NCBI RefSeq assembly: GCF_965218915.1
Contig: NZ_OZ244708.1
Coordinates: 2,976,001-3,040,000 of the forward strand
Direction of reading: 5' to 3'
Source of the DNA: Novosphingopyxis sp965218915
GTDB taxonomy: Bacteria; Pseudomonadota; Alphaproteobacteria; Sphingomonadales; Sphingomonadaceae
DNA: 64,000 nucleotides
Below the pieces are notes generated by a model. It was not told the origin of the DNA and did no database searches. It saw nothing but the letters and a program-made list of their open reading frames with translations. A program made the translations under genes and the position numbers. Shown piece by piece: positions 37,082-46,316 of the stretch. Position 1 is the first letter of the stretch. The number at the start of each line of letters is the position of its first letter.

Positions 37082-37702
37082 CTAGCGACGACGCTTGTTT
37101 CCGGATTTGGCAAGGCCGTTCACGAGCGCCTGGAGCGATGTCACCATCGGCTCGATCGGCAATTCAGGTTGCCAAAGCTTCTGCAAAACGGTGCCATGGA
37201 ACGCGGCTATCAGCGCGCGAGCGAGCGCGTCGGGCGACTGCGAGCGGTCGAACTGGCCAAGCTCTTGCGCGCGCGCCACGAGCGCGGTGACATGGCGAAT
37301 AGGCACCGCCAGCCCGGCAACGACGTGGCCGCGCATCTCGGGCTCATGCAGCGCCTCTGCCCAGATTTGCGTGCCGACACGGCGATCCGCAGCACCCTCA
37401 TCGGTTTCCAGCGCCTCGACCAGCGTTCGCGCCAACGCCACTATGGCGCCGACCGGATCCGGGAGCGCGTGCAACGAATCCATAAGCGCGTCCTCGGAGG
37501 CGCGCCTGCGGATCGCAATCTCCGCTATAATCGCATCCTTGGACGGAAAGTGACGATAGACGCCACCGGCGCTGAACCCGCCTTCGGCGATGATGTCCCG
37601 CATCGTAGTACGATGAAAGCCGAGCCGCGCGAAACAGCGCCGCGCCGCGTTGATGATTTCCGCCCGGCGATCGGCGCGGCGCGCTGGTGTAATTCGAGGC
37701 AT
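37082..37702 (-). CDS. TetR-family transcriptional regulator
   Basis: The 206-residue repressor has the N-terminal HTH: RRAEIINAARRCFARLGF, then TTMRDIIAEGGFSAGGVYRHFPSKDAIIAEI (residues about 12-60). This is followed by an all-helical ligand domain with WAEALHEPEMRGHV and a dimer helix near FHGTVLQKLWQPE. It appears complete. It lies upstream of the DUF3224 gene on the same strand and probably controls it through the palindrome at 37034. It is bracketed by pseudogenes on both sides, so its survival suggests it is still useful or recently acquired. Confidence 0.9.
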   Translation of the reverse strand: MPRITPARRADRRAEIINAARRCFARLGFHRTTMRDIIAEGGFSAGGVYRHFPSKDAIIAEIAIRRRASEDALMDSLHALPDPVGAIVALARTLVEALETDEGAADRRVGTQIWAEALHEPEMRGHVVAGLAVPIRHVTALVARAQELGQFDRSQSPDALARALIAAFHGTVLQKLWQPELPIEPMVTSLQALVNGLAKSGNKRRR

Positions 37703-37757
37703 CAGCTACCGAATAACCCGGACTCGCGGCTTCGGGAATGTCTTCGAGGCTACAACG

Positions 37758-38045
37758 TCAGGTTGCAAACGCTGCTTGGAGCCAGCGCCTGTCCCATTTT
37801 AATCGGTTCGACAAGACTGGCGCCGCCTCGACGCATCGCTCCATATACCAGTCGCGCGCAAAATCCTTCGCAGCGGCGAGGCTCTCTTCCTTGGTCGTCT
37901 GTCGATGGTTGCGGCTGCCCAAGTAGGTCGCGCATTGCCAGAAGCGACTGTTCTCACGTCGATAGACGTGAAGCGCCCCATCCTTCAGGAGATGGATTTC
38001 GATTGGTATTTCGAGAACTCCAAATTGTGCAAGACATGTGTAAGT
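37758..38045 (-). pseudogene. Tyrosine recombinase, N-terminal fragment
   Basis: The frame reads VYRRENSRFWQCATYLGSRN, then HRQTTKEESLAAAKDFARDW and YMERC. This is the N-terminal SAM-like beginning of phage-type integrases (a Y-x-R-x-N-S-x-F-W-Q-C start with an STKE-like motif). It runs into unrelated sequence and a stop at 37758, with no core-binding or catalytic part. No credible start codon precedes it. It is the second of three recombinase relics in the element. Confidence 0.65.
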
Positions 38046-38116
38046 CTTTTTGGGGATCTGAATTTACCTAAACCATAGTTTTTACGTGGTTTTTTGTCTT
38101 ACTTTTTTAGGCTTAA

Positions 38117-38574
38117 CGCGATGCTGAGTCAGGAACCATTATCTTCCACATCGCGGAGCGCCATGATGGCCTGCTGCCAACCAATGCGAACGCCCGAGCT
38201 CGCGCAATTACCTGGATGTTTGCCGCGCTGAACACGGCAGAACCGCCGATCGTAGTGCGCGAAAACGCCACGGTCTTGGAATGCGACAGGAGTTGGTTTG
38301 AGGAGCGGCAGTATATGGTGGAGGATCGTATTCGTGATCGGCTGGGTGATCTTTCTCGCCGCCTCGGGAATGCCGACTGGCTCCATGGCGCGTTCAGCGC
38401 TGGAGACCTTCTGATGGTGGGAGTGTTGCGCCGGTTAGACGGATCGACAATTCTAAACGAGTTTCCGAACCTTTTCGCCTACGTTACCGCGCCCAGGCGC
38501 GGCCCGCCTTCAAGTGCGCATTTGACGCTCAACTAGCGGTTTTTCAGGAGCAGGGTGCAGTCGATCGAAGGTAA
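38117..38574 (+). pseudogene. Glutathione S-transferase, C-terminal fragment with frameshift
   Basis: The frame opens just after a TAA with ESGTIIFHIAERHDGLLPTN, then ARARAITWMFAALNTAEPPI. This is the end of the thioredoxin-like domain and the first helix of the GST C-terminal domain. It continues through RLGNADWLHGAFSAGDLLMV and FPNLFAYV. At about 38488 the frame shifts: the conserved ending ARPAFKCAFDAQLAVF continues in another frame to 38574. The N-terminal half, including the glutathione-activating residue, is absent. Confidence 0.75.
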
Positions 38575-38928
38575 ATGATTAATGACGGCTCACCGCTGAG
38601 GGCTTGCGGGCTGTCGCGACCTGATGACATTGACATCGGATTCGTCACAATTGGCGATCCCCCAAGCGCAGCGAGACGGTCAACACTCAACCGCGTGCTG
38701 ACGGTCTGCTGGTCCGCAACCACCTGCATATCTCCAGTATGATCGCGACCCACCGGTGACGCCGCAGATATGCGAAAATGCGAGCCCATGCCCAATGCAA
38801 CCGTAGTTTCTTGAAAGCACGAACTCTGGCTATCGCGTAGCGTTTTGAGCATGGAGATGCTCGCGAACACCTGTCCATCCCGGTATCCAGTTGTGCCCGC
38901 GTCGCGCGAACGCGCCGACAATGTCGCG
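38575..38928. other. Intergenic stretch, no supported gene
   Basis: A 125-codon minus-strand frame (38544-38921) crosses the region but overlaps the GST relic, shows no recognisable domain and has no ribosome site. I treat the stretch as decayed DNA plus the promoter of the LytTR regulator. Confidence 0.5.
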
Positions 38929-39723
38929 ATGGATGGGATGCCGATCCGGGTCGCGATCGCCGCCGACAGCCCGGACGCGGCGCGGCAGTTGGCGGTACTG
39001 GTCGCGGACCGTGGAGCTCAAATCGTTTATTATACCGTTGAAGCCACCGATCTTCGTGCCGCGATTGTTCGCAGTGGACCCGACATCCTGTTCCTGGGCG
39101 TCAGCGCCAATAGCCGCGAACGGATCGAAACGGCTGCGGCTTTGACGTCCGAGAATGGAATTTTGATCGCCCTCGTTGCCCACGATGACCGCTACGCTCT
39201 CCGCGCGGTCGAGATCGGCGCGATCGGATATCTGCTAATGCCTTGCGATCCACTCAAGCTCGAGCATGTGCTGAGTAAGGCTAGCCGCTGTCTCCCAAGC
39301 TATCGTCATGGACCGGACGTCCGGTCCGCGCGCGATTATCTACGACCAATAGAAACGCCGTCCGAACCGCTAGACCGGGGATACGAGGCCGCCCTATGGG
39401 TTCGTGAACGTGGACGTGACCAAGTACGATTACCCACGGACGCAATCGAAAGCATCGTGGCGCAAGACGACTATGCGTGCATACGCGCATACGGTCGGGA
39501 GCATCTGCTGCGCTCGTCGCTCGATCGATTGATGAAAAAATTGGATCCGTCGACTTTCATTCGCGTGCATCGATCGGCAGTGGTGAATATCGATTGTATC
39601 GACAAGATAACGCAGGCCCGTGCCGGAAGCCGTGCAGTGGTTCTGAAGGACGGAAGTCAGCACCCTCTCGGACGGGTCTATGGCAAGGCGCTGAAATTGC
39701 GGCTTATCCGATCCACTCGATAG
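38929..39723 (+). CDS. LytTR-family regulator with degenerate receiver domain
   Basis: The protein has about 264 residues (alternative Met at 38938). The N-terminal 115 residues have a receiver fold (MPIRVAIAADSPDAARQLAVL, then DILFLGVSANSRER, IGAIGYLLMPCDPLKLEHVL). However, the acidic pair is AAD-S, the phospho-acceptor Asp is Gly (LFLGVSAN) and the Lys is Met (LLMPCDP). The C-terminus is a good LytTR DNA-binding domain: IESIVAQDDYACIRAYGREH, LDPSTFIRVHRSAVVNIDCI, VVLKDGSQHPLGRVYGKAL. It should bind DNA without classical phosphorylation. The LytS relic at 35694 may once have been its partner. Confidence 0.85.
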   Translation: MDGMPIRVAIAADSPDAARQLAVLVADRGAQIVYYTVEATDLRAAIVRSGPDILFLGVSANSRERIETAAALTSENGILIALVAHDDRYALRAVEIGAIGYLLMPCDPLKLEHVLSKASRCLPSYRHGPDVRSARDYLRPIETPSEPLDRGYEAALWVRERGRDQVRLPTDAIESIVAQDDYACIRAYGREHLLRSSLDRLMKKLDPSTFIRVHRSAVVNIDCIDKITQARAGSRAVVLKDGSQHPLGRVYGKALKLRLIRSTR

Positions 39724-39737
39724 ACGCAGCGGGCGGA

Positions 39738-40919
39738 CTAATGGCCATCTTGCTGCGGACCGCGGTAGCTGTCGATTGCTTCGAAGATCGCCGCGAGCGC
39801 CGTTCGCTCAGGCTCGTCCAACTCGGGTCGCCATACTTCGAATAGGAGGACCACGCGGGTTTGATTGCTATGATTCCAGGCTTCATGCTCGATCGAGTCA
39901 TCGAAAATCAGGCATTCGCCATTGTGCCAGTTCCGCGTCTCGGCGCCGACGCGAAGGCCGCAATCTTGCGGCGCGATGATCGGTAGATGACAGATCAGTC
40001 GAGTGTTGAGCAGCCCATGGTGCGGATGGATGCGGGTGCCGGGTCGCAGAACCGAAAAGAGCGCCATCGGCGAGCGGTTCCGAATGATCGGCATCGGCAA
40101 TCGCTCCAGCGCTGCAATGCTATTGGGACAAAGGCCTGCGTTCGGCATCACGAGCTGTCCACCCCGCCAGATGTGGAAGGCGCTCCAGCGCGGGTCGTTC
40201 ATCAAGTGGTTGGCCGGCGCCGGACGGTCAATCGTGCGTTCGACATAAGGCTCAAGCCCGGCCCCGTCGGCGAGGATCGTCAACACTTCCTCACGGATGG
40301 CGGGAGCGGCGGCTTCCAGATCGGCAACCCACGCAAATTCGCCGCGCTCGAAGAAGGGACGTTGGGGCAACCCAGGGAAGTAGAACATCGACGGTTGCTG
40401 AAGATGCAACTCACTGCGGCCGAAAAGCAGGTCTAGCGCATGGTGCAACCGAGCGGCTGGCGCGCGCCCTCCGATTTCAAGACTGGCAATCGCCTGTTCG
40501 ACATGCGCGGCGAACCGGCAATCAGACTGCGCGACGAACGCCTCGCCCGTACGAAGCATGGCTGCGAGCGCGGGCGTTATATTAGAGTCAGGTTGGACCG
40601 CTACCTGGAACGCGGTTCGATAGAAGGCCTGCGCCGCTCGATCATCACCGCGACGCGCTCTCGATGCCGCCATCATGAGCAATGCGGCAAGGTCCCGGCT
40701 ATCGATCGCGAGCTGCCGGCTGAGCGCGGCCTCTGCAGCGTCACCGTCCTTACGGGCTTCGGCGGCCTGCGCGATCAAGGTCCAAGGGATAGGGTAATCC
40801 GCGGCGCCCGCCACCAACAGGTCGAGTTTAGACTGTGCGAGTAGCGGGTCATGCCGGCGCAGTGCGCCGATTGCTTCCCGCGTCAGCATTTCGGCCTCAG
40901 CTCGACTGAGGCGACTCAC
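39738..40919 (-). CDS. Aspartyl/asparaginyl beta-hydroxylase-like protein with TPR-like N-terminus
   Basis: The protein has about 393 residues. The N-terminal half is helical and repeat-like (LTREAIGALRRHDPLLAQSKL, then AQAAEARKDGDAAEAALSRQ). The C-terminal domain is an Asp/Asn-hydroxylase double-stranded helix with iron-binding candidates in RPGTRIHPHHGLLNTRLICH and in CLIFDDSIEHEAWNHS, followed by RVVLLFEVW. It is therefore a 2-oxoglutarate/Fe(II) oxygenase candidate. No signal peptide is seen. The GTG start at 40919 overlaps the upstream stop (GTGA) with GGGGGA before it; ATG at 40889 is an alternative. It is the last gene of a coupled three-gene operon divergent from the large TonB receptor. 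Confidence 0.8.
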   Translation of the reverse strand: MSRLSRAEAEMLTREAIGALRRHDPLLAQSKLDLLVAGAADYPIPWTLIAQAAEARKDGDAAEAALSRQLAIDSRDLAALLMMAASRARRGDDRAAQAFYRTAFQVAVQPDSNITPALAAMLRTGEAFVAQSDCRFAAHVEQAIASLEIGGRAPAARLHHALDLLFGRSELHLQQPSMFYFPGLPQRPFFERGEFAWVADLEAAAPAIREEVLTILADGAGLEPYVERTIDRPAPANHLMNDPRWSAFHIWRGGQLVMPNAGLCPNSIAALERLPMPIIRNRSPMALFSVLRPGTRIHPHHGLLNTRLICHLPIIAPQDCGLRVGAETRNWHNGECLIFDDSIEHEAWNHSNQTRVVLLFEVWRPELDEPERTALAAIFEAIDSYRGPQQDGH

Positions 40920-41404
40920 AGTCCCCCGGCATGCGCTTGCGTTCGCTCGCTTCCTTCGCCTGGAAGCGGAAGCGAGGCTTGGGCAAAGGCGTATTTCCAT
41001 CCCCCCGGCGTGCGCACGTAAGTGTCGCTGAACCACAATAGCCGATCGAACCGAATACCTTCGCGCATACCGCGAATTCGGAGGCGAGCGGTGACGATCG
41101 CCGTGTCGCCCCAAACGCGAACAGTCTGCGTGCCGGGATCTTCATCCTGGACCTCGTAATTGATGAGCCCTGCTCGCGCCTCCGCGATGACTTCGTCGCG
41201 GGTCACCACCGAACCGTTGCCTAGGACAAGGTAAAACGTCGGATGCAGGATCCGGTCGATCGCTGAGGCGTCGTTGCGCTTGACCGCGGCTTGGAAAGCA
41301 AGATCAAGCGCCGATACGATAGCCGCGTCGGCCTCGGCGGTACGCGAAGGTGCTTCCAAAACTGTTGCGGAGGCGGTGTGAGCCGGGAGTGTCGCAATAG
41401 TCAT
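40916..41404 (-). CDS. NTF2-like (SnoaL/DUF4440-type) protein
   Basis: This 162-residue protein has a cone-shaped NTF2 fold pattern: AIVSALDLAFQAAVKRNDAS, IDRILHPTFYLVLGNGSVVTRDEVI, TVRVWGDTAIVTARLRIRG, RFDRLLWFSDTYVRTPGGWKYAFAQASL. Family members bind or convert small hydrophobic ligands, or serve as binding modules. There is no secretion signal. Start 41404 has AAGGGAA upstream and shares one base with the preceding stop (TGATG). The 3' end overlaps the hydroxylase gene, so all three operon genes are translationally coupled. Confidence 0.82.
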   Translation of the reverse strand: MTIATLPAHTASATVLEAPSRTAEADAAIVSALDLAFQAAVKRNDASAIDRILHPTFYLVLGNGSVVTRDEVIAEARAGLINYEVQDEDPGTQTVRVWGDTAIVTARLRIRGMREGIRFDRLLWFSDTYVRTPGGWKYAFAQASLPLPGEGSERTQAHAGGL

Positions 41405-42483
41405 CAGCTTTTCCCTTGCGATATATCCGGCAGGATCATCGCGGTAGGGCATCCGCTCACGTGTACCGTCCTAGTCATAATCGCAGCGTCTGCCCTACCG
41501 CGGAGGTGGGGCGCCCGCCAGAACGAGCGGCCTCTCCGGTGGACGACGTGACCCCTTACATAATGCAGTCTAGGCGCAGCACGCGAACTTCCCGGTGTCG
41601 CGCCCCTTTCGACTGCGGCAGTCTGTCTGGATAGATCGAGGCGCACCTCGAGGTGCTCCTGCAGCTCCGGGCGTCCTTGCCTGCTGCGCCTGCGGTTCAA
41701 CCTTGCAAGGTCGGACGGTATCGCGCGCAGCGTGCCTTGACTTTGCATCAGCGCCGAGAAGGCGAGCACGAAGGGCAGCAGGTGCCAACCGTGTTCGATG
41801 CATTCGGTAACGGACTGCCGAAAAGTTCCGCGACGTGTATGACGAAGATAGGGAGTCCAAGACGGGTCAAGTACGGCTACGGAATGGGCGAACAGGGGAT
41901 TCAGCTGCGGATGATCGGCATTTCTGAACCCGAAACGATCGATGTCGTTCATGCCCCTGACGATCGGGCCGTCAAGATCGAAATGGGTGTCCAGGATCAG
42001 GAGATCCGCCTGGCCATCGGCCCTCTCATAATAGCCGGTGATTACGCCGCTGCGCCCATTCGGCGCCGCATGCACCAACATCCCCATTTTTCCTTGTCCC
42101 GGCCCTTCTGCGGTCCATTCGAGCCAGAAGCGCTCACTGGGCATTCGCAGAAAGGGATTTTGCGGATGGAGGTACGGATCCGACGATCGGACCAGCTCGC
42201 AGCACCAGTCAGAGACCTCCTTTCGGAGCATATAGCGGGAGTAGACGGCGCTGATGTCGCTCGCGCGAGCGCCGACGCTGGTCAGCGTGAATCTTTTGCC
42301 GTCGTCCGCACATACAGTAATCTCAGCGGACGACGAGATGACCTTATCGACTAGGCGACCTTGTGACCGCCCTGAGCATTTGGCCGACCCATGACTGGCG
42401 ATAGTCGGAATTGCCGCTCGACCCTCAGTGGTTTGAGCGAAATCGGGATGGGTAAGTGCACCAGCGTTGAATTGCAGCATCAT
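41404..42483 (-). CDS. Unknown protein, first gene of the hydroxylase operon
   Basis: The protein has about 359 residues, counting from MMLQFNAGALTHPDF; the frame is open to 42747 but that extension looks non-coding. No enzyme motif is recognised. The middle part has strand-rich text (MGMLVHAAPNGRSGVITGYY, ADLLILDTHFDLDGPIV). The C-terminus is distinctive: LARLNRRRSRQGRPELQEHL, EVRLDLSR, then APRLHYVRGHVVHRRGRSFW and RAPHLRG. I associate this kind of tail with phage and plasmid proteins. It sits divergent from the 1058-residue TonB receptor and is coupled to the NTF2-like gene. The start is uncertain. Confidence 0.6.
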   Translation of the reverse strand: MMLQFNAGALTHPDFAQTTEGRAAIPTIASHGSAKCSGRSQGRLVDKVISSSAEITVCADDGKRFTLTSVGARASDISAVYSRYMLRKEVSDWCCELVRSSDPYLHPQNPFLRMPSERFWLEWTAEGPGQGKMGMLVHAAPNGRSGVITGYYERADGQADLLILDTHFDLDGPIVRGMNDIDRFGFRNADHPQLNPLFAHSVAVLDPSWTPYLRHTRRGTFRQSVTECIEHGWHLLPFVLAFSALMQSQGTLRAIPSDLARLNRRRSRQGRPELQEHLEVRLDLSRQTAAVERGATPGSSRAAPRLHYVRGHVVHRRGRSFWRAPHLRGRADAAIMTRTVHVSGCPTAMILPDISQGKS

Positions 42484-42983
42484 GTATGCCCGGTGGTTTA
42501 AGAACTTGATGGACGATCTGCAGGTACAGACCCTCAAGCTAGGCCGAATAAGAGGTCCGGCGAATGGATTCCGATAGCTACCGTCCCGTTGCCCAACGTC
42601 ACAAAAAAGCGGTTGAACCGTCGGTTCCACGAAAAGAGCGCGAGATCGAAAGTCAAGTTGCAACGGTACAACAAAGTTCGCAATATGCCGAACTGACTGG
42701 ATCATATTAATTGAGAACCGGCCCGCAAGGCGTGGAGTTTCGGACATCGTAGCGATTGCTGGACCAGCTTATTCCCAAGGTCTCACGCTTTCTCGTTAGT
42801 AAACTCTGCCGAACGGCAATTAAATGCAGCTCAACGTCATCAAATGTGACACGGGTACAACGACTGGCCGATTTGTGACTATCGATTCCCTCAAGACTAT
42901 TTACCAACGGAAAATAACTAGCAAATCTGATCCCTGAAACCGGCGCGACCACCAGCGACGGATCGCTAACCAGGGAGTTCACC
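42484..42983. promoter_or_regulatory. Divergent promoter region between unknown-protein operon and TonB receptor
   Basis: These 500 bases are AT-richer than the neighbouring genes and separate two divergent transcription units. No strong palindrome is evident. The receptor side ends with CAGGGAG 8 bases before its ATG. Any shared regulator would act here. Confidence 0.5.
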
Positions 42984-45900
42984 ATGACACGATCAAACCG
43001 CCTTTTTGCCCTTCGGGCAGGTTCCGCGCCGCTAGCGATCGCACTAGCCATTGCGAGCGCCCCCGCTCACGCGCAGTCGACGGGTGCACAGCCGGTTCCA
43101 GGGACGACCACTTCCGAGGACCCCGGAATTCAGACGCCGGAAACGCAGCAACCAGGCGACATCGTCGTGACGGGTACGTTAATCAAGAATCCGAACCTTG
43201 AGCAGTCCACCCCGGTCAACGTCACCACATCGGACGAAATTGGCTTACGTCAGTCGAATACGGCAGAGGACGTTTTGCGCGAACTGCCCGGCGTTGTCCC
43301 GAACATCGGCTCGGCGGTAAATAACGGCAATGGCGGCGCATCATATGTCGATCTCCGTGGCCTTGGGTCAAATCGGAACATCGTGTTGCTTAACGGTTCG
43401 CGCATAGTTCCGTCGAATTTCGTTGGTCGGGTCGACCTCAACAACATCCCGCTAGCGCTGATCGATCGCGTCGACGCCCTGACCGGAGCCGCGGTTACGA
43501 CTTACGGTGCCGACGCGATCACTGGCGTCGTGAATTTCGTGACCAAGCGCAATTTTACCGGACTCGAGGTGGCTGCATCCGAGCAAATTACCGAGCGCGG
43601 CGACGGCAACATATTCCGGGTGGACGCGACGGTCGGCGGCAATTTTGAGGATGGCCGCGGCAACGCGGTCCTTAGCCTCGGCTACCAGCGCGCTAACCCC
43701 ATCTACCAAGGCGACCGCGATTTCTCGGAATTCCAGATCGACTCTTTCTCCGGTACGCAAACCGGTTCCGGAACCGCGGTCCCGTCGCGGTTTAGCGGGA
43801 CGCGGCCTCTCGACCCGACAACAGGTCAGCCGAGCACTGATCCAGCTGTCGGCAACAACAATCTTCGTCAGATCAATCCGGCAACGGGCTTCGCAGAGCA
43901 AAGCTTGTTCGCGCCGTTCAATTTCAACCCTTTCAACATCTTCCAGACACCCTTTGAGCGGTTCAACATCTACGGACAGGCCAACTACGACGTTACCGAT
44001 CGTATCCGCGCTTACGCCCGAGGCCTGTATTCAAAGAACAAGGTCAGCACGATTGTGGCACCGTCTGGATCATTCGGCGAAAACGTCACGATCAATCTGA
44101 ACAATCCGTTTTTGCCGACAGGCTTGAGAAATCAATTTTGCTCGTTCAATGTCGCGCCGGCGCCGGGAACCCCCGGCGGCCCGCCCACCGGCTCACCGCA
44201 GAATGTCTATACACCTCGGTTCACCCCCGCCCAGTGCGCGGCGGCCGCGGCCGCAACAGGTCCGGCCGATCCGAATTACCGCACGGTCGGTGTGACGTTA
44301 AACCGCAGAACGGTCGAGGTCGGCTCACGCCTCAATGACTATCAAACGCAGGTGTTCGATTATCACATGGGCATCGGTGGTGAGCTTACCCGCAGCCTGA
44401 ACTGGGACGTCAACGGCTCCTACGGCGAAAGCGAAAACACGCAGACGTTTCAGAACTACGTCGTGACCTCGCGGCTCCGCCAAGGACTGCTGGTCAACGG
44501 CACGGCGACCAGCCCAATGTGTCAGGATACGTCCAACAACTGCGTGCCCGTCAATATCTTTGGAAACGCCGGCACGATCAGTCCCCAAGCGGCATCGTTC
44601 CTGTCGACCAACGCCACCGCGGCGAACAAAACCACGCTCGGCCAGGTGCAGGGAACGATCTCGGGCGATCTCGGCTTCGGATTGCCGTCGGCGACCAATC
44701 CGATCGGTGTTGCACTGGGCGGCGAATATCGCCGCTACACGGCGGAGCAGTCGGCCGACAGCCTTGCTCAGACGCCCGGCCAGTTGGGGGGTGCGGGAGG
44801 TGCCACGACGCCATTCCGCGGCGCGTATCACGTCTACGAGGCGTTTGGTGAGGTCATCGCACCGCTGATCGAAGATCGGCCGCTGTTCGAAAGCCTCACG
44901 CTGGAGGCTGGAGCGCGGTATTCAAAATATGAGATCGATGCCGCGGGCAGTCCCGGCTATGATACCTGGACCTACAAGGCTGGTGGCAGCTGGGAGCCGC
45001 TAAACGGCGTTAAACTGCGTGGCAACTACAGCCGTGCCGTCCGCGCACCCAACATCGGCGAGTTGTTCACGCCCCTGTCGGTGGGCCTCACCAACCTTGG
45101 CATCGATCCGTGTGCAGGTGCGGCGCCTACCACCAACGCCAACCTGCGGTCGGTGTGCCTGGCGCAAGGCGCTCCGGCAGGCACCATCGGTGCGATCACC
45201 AATCCGACGGCTGGACAGGCCAACATCAACGCCGGCGGCAACATCAACCTGCAGCCGGAAAAGGCCGATACGTATACTCTCGGTATCGTTCTTCAGCCCG
45301 ATTTCGTCCCGGGATTCAATTTGAGCGTCGATTACTACAATATCCGGGTCAAAGACACGATCGGCGCACCCCTTCCCGGCGACCTCGTCGCCGCCTGCTT
45401 CGGAAACGTAACCGCCGCCAGTGCCACCGATCCTGCTTGCACCGTCATCCGTCGAAATCCGACGACAGGCGGGCTCGATGGCAGCCCTGCGACGACGCCA
45501 GGCCTTTTCGCGCAGAACAGCAATCTCGGTCGCTTGTTCACCGATGGCATCGACCTGATCGCGAATTACCGCCGCGACTTTGGCGTGGCACGCCTATCGT
45601 TCTCCTTTGTCGGTAACTACACCCACTCGACCAAATTCCAGGCAACCCCCACGGCGATCAATCGCGAATGCGTTGGCTTTTACAGCAACAACTGTGCGCC
45701 TTCACCGGGCGTGGCCTCGGGCTCGATCCAGCCAAAGTTCCAGTTTTCACAACGTACCACCGCCTCGATCGGTGATGTCGACGTCTCGCTGCTGTGGCGG
45801 TTCATCGACCGTGTCCGCTATGAGCGGCAACAATTTCAAGACGAACTCGACGCCGCGGTTGCTGCTGGAACCAACCCTGCGACGGGCTGCCCAGATCCCA

Positions 45901-46160
45901 GTGGAGCGGATCCGAATGGCTGCGTTGTCGATCCAGCGTTTCGAACCATTGGAGCGCGCAGTTACTTCGACTTGGCAACACGCTTCCGCGCGACCGAACA
46001 GTTCGAACTCGTATTCACGGTGCAGAACCTGTTCGACCTTCAGCCCCCTATTGTAGGCAATACCGTTGGAACGACGACCTTTAACAGCGGTAACACTTAT
46101 CCATCAACGTACGATGCGCTGGGTCGCCGCTTTGCGGTGACCGCCAAAGTCGCTTTTTAA
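42984..46160 (+). CDS. Large TonB-dependent receptor of the envelope cluster
   Basis: The protein has 1058 residues. A signal peptide ends near SAPAHAQ, followed by a Pro/Thr-rich stretch and TonB box GDIVVTGTLIKNPN (about 58-71). The plug shows SNTAEDVLRELPGVVPNIG, YVDLRGLGSNRNIVLLNGSR, and the lock region ALTGAAVTTYGADAITGVVNFVTKR. The barrel has long Asn/Pro/Gly-rich loops with paired cysteines (for example NQFCSFNVAPAPG, SPMCQDTSNNC, GCPDPSGADPNGCV), suggesting disulphide-braced surface loops. The C-terminus RRFAVTAKVAF ends in the usual Phe. This clade in sphingomonads and caulobacters often takes up peptides or glycans; the ligand is unknown. A terminator follows. Confidence 0.92.
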   Translation: MTRSNRLFALRAGSAPLAIALAIASAPAHAQSTGAQPVPGTTTSEDPGIQTPETQQPGDIVVTGTLIKNPNLEQSTPVNVTTSDEIGLRQSNTAEDVLRELPGVVPNIGSAVNNGNGGASYVDLRGLGSNRNIVLLNGSRIVPSNFVGRVDLNNIPLALIDRVDALTGAAVTTYGADAITGVVNFVTKRNFTGLEVAASEQITERGDGNIFRVDATVGGNFEDGRGNAVLSLGYQRANPIYQGDRDFSEFQIDSFSGTQTGSGTAVPSRFSGTRPLDPTTGQPSTDPAVGNNNLRQINPATGFAEQSLFAPFNFNPFNIFQTPFERFNIYGQANYDVTDRIRAYARGLYSKNKVSTIVAPSGSFGENVTINLNNPFLPTGLRNQFCSFNVAPAPGTPGGPPTGSPQNVYTPRFTPAQCAAAAAATGPADPNYRTVGVTLNRRTVEVGSRLNDYQTQVFDYHMGIGGELTRSLNWDVNGSYGESENTQTFQNYVVTSRLRQGLLVNGTATSPMCQDTSNNCVPVNIFGNAGTISPQAASFLSTNATAANKTTLGQVQGTISGDLGFGLPSATNPIGVALGGEYRRYTAEQSADSLAQTPGQLGGAGGATTPFRGAYHVYEAFGEVIAPLIEDRPLFESLTLEAGARYSKYEIDAAGSPGYDTWTYKAGGSWEPLNGVKLRGNYSRAVRAPNIGELFTPLSVGLTNLGIDPCAGAAPTTNANLRSVCLAQGAPAGTIGAITNPTAGQANINAGGNINLQPEKADTYTLGIVLQPDFVPGFNLSVDYYNIRVKDTIGAPLPGDLVAACFGNVTAASATDPACTVIRRNPTTGGLDGSPATTPGLFAQNSNLGRLFTDGIDLIANYRRDFGVARLSFSFVGNYTHSTKFQATPTAINRECVGFYSNNCAPSPGVASGSIQPKFQFSQRTTASIGDVDVSLLWRFIDRVRYERQQFQDELDAAVAAGTNPATGCPDPSGADPNGCVVDPAFRTIGARSYFDLATRFRATEQFELVFTVQNLFDLQPPIVGNTVGTTTFNSGNTYPSTYDALGRRFAVTAKVAF

Positions 46161-46176
46161 ACACCTTCTTCAGCAG

Positions 46177-46210
46177 AACAGGGGGGCGACGAGACGCCGC
46201 CCCCTGTTTT
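46177..46210 (+). terminator. Rho-independent terminator after the large TonB receptor
   Basis: AACAGGGGGGCG pairs with CGCCGCCCCCTGTT (one bulged base) around a short loop and ends in TTTT. It starts 17 bases past the receptor stop. Confidence 0.88.
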
Positions 46211-46316
46211 GGCTAAGAGCGTAGATCCGATTGATGGAAGGCTACAGCACTTACATGTTCTTCACTTCCTCTAATCGATGCTGTTGATTCAGAATCGGAA
46301 GATTCCTGTCCGTGGG

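Noticed and set aside
38544..38921. 125-codon minus-strand frame
   Set aside because: It overlaps the GST relic and the region before the LytTR gene, lacks a domain and a ribosome site, and shows no coding character.
42484..42747. N-terminal extension of the unknown protein to 42747
   Set aside because: The 88 extra residues have no protein-like pattern and no ribosome site; the divergent promoter is expected there.
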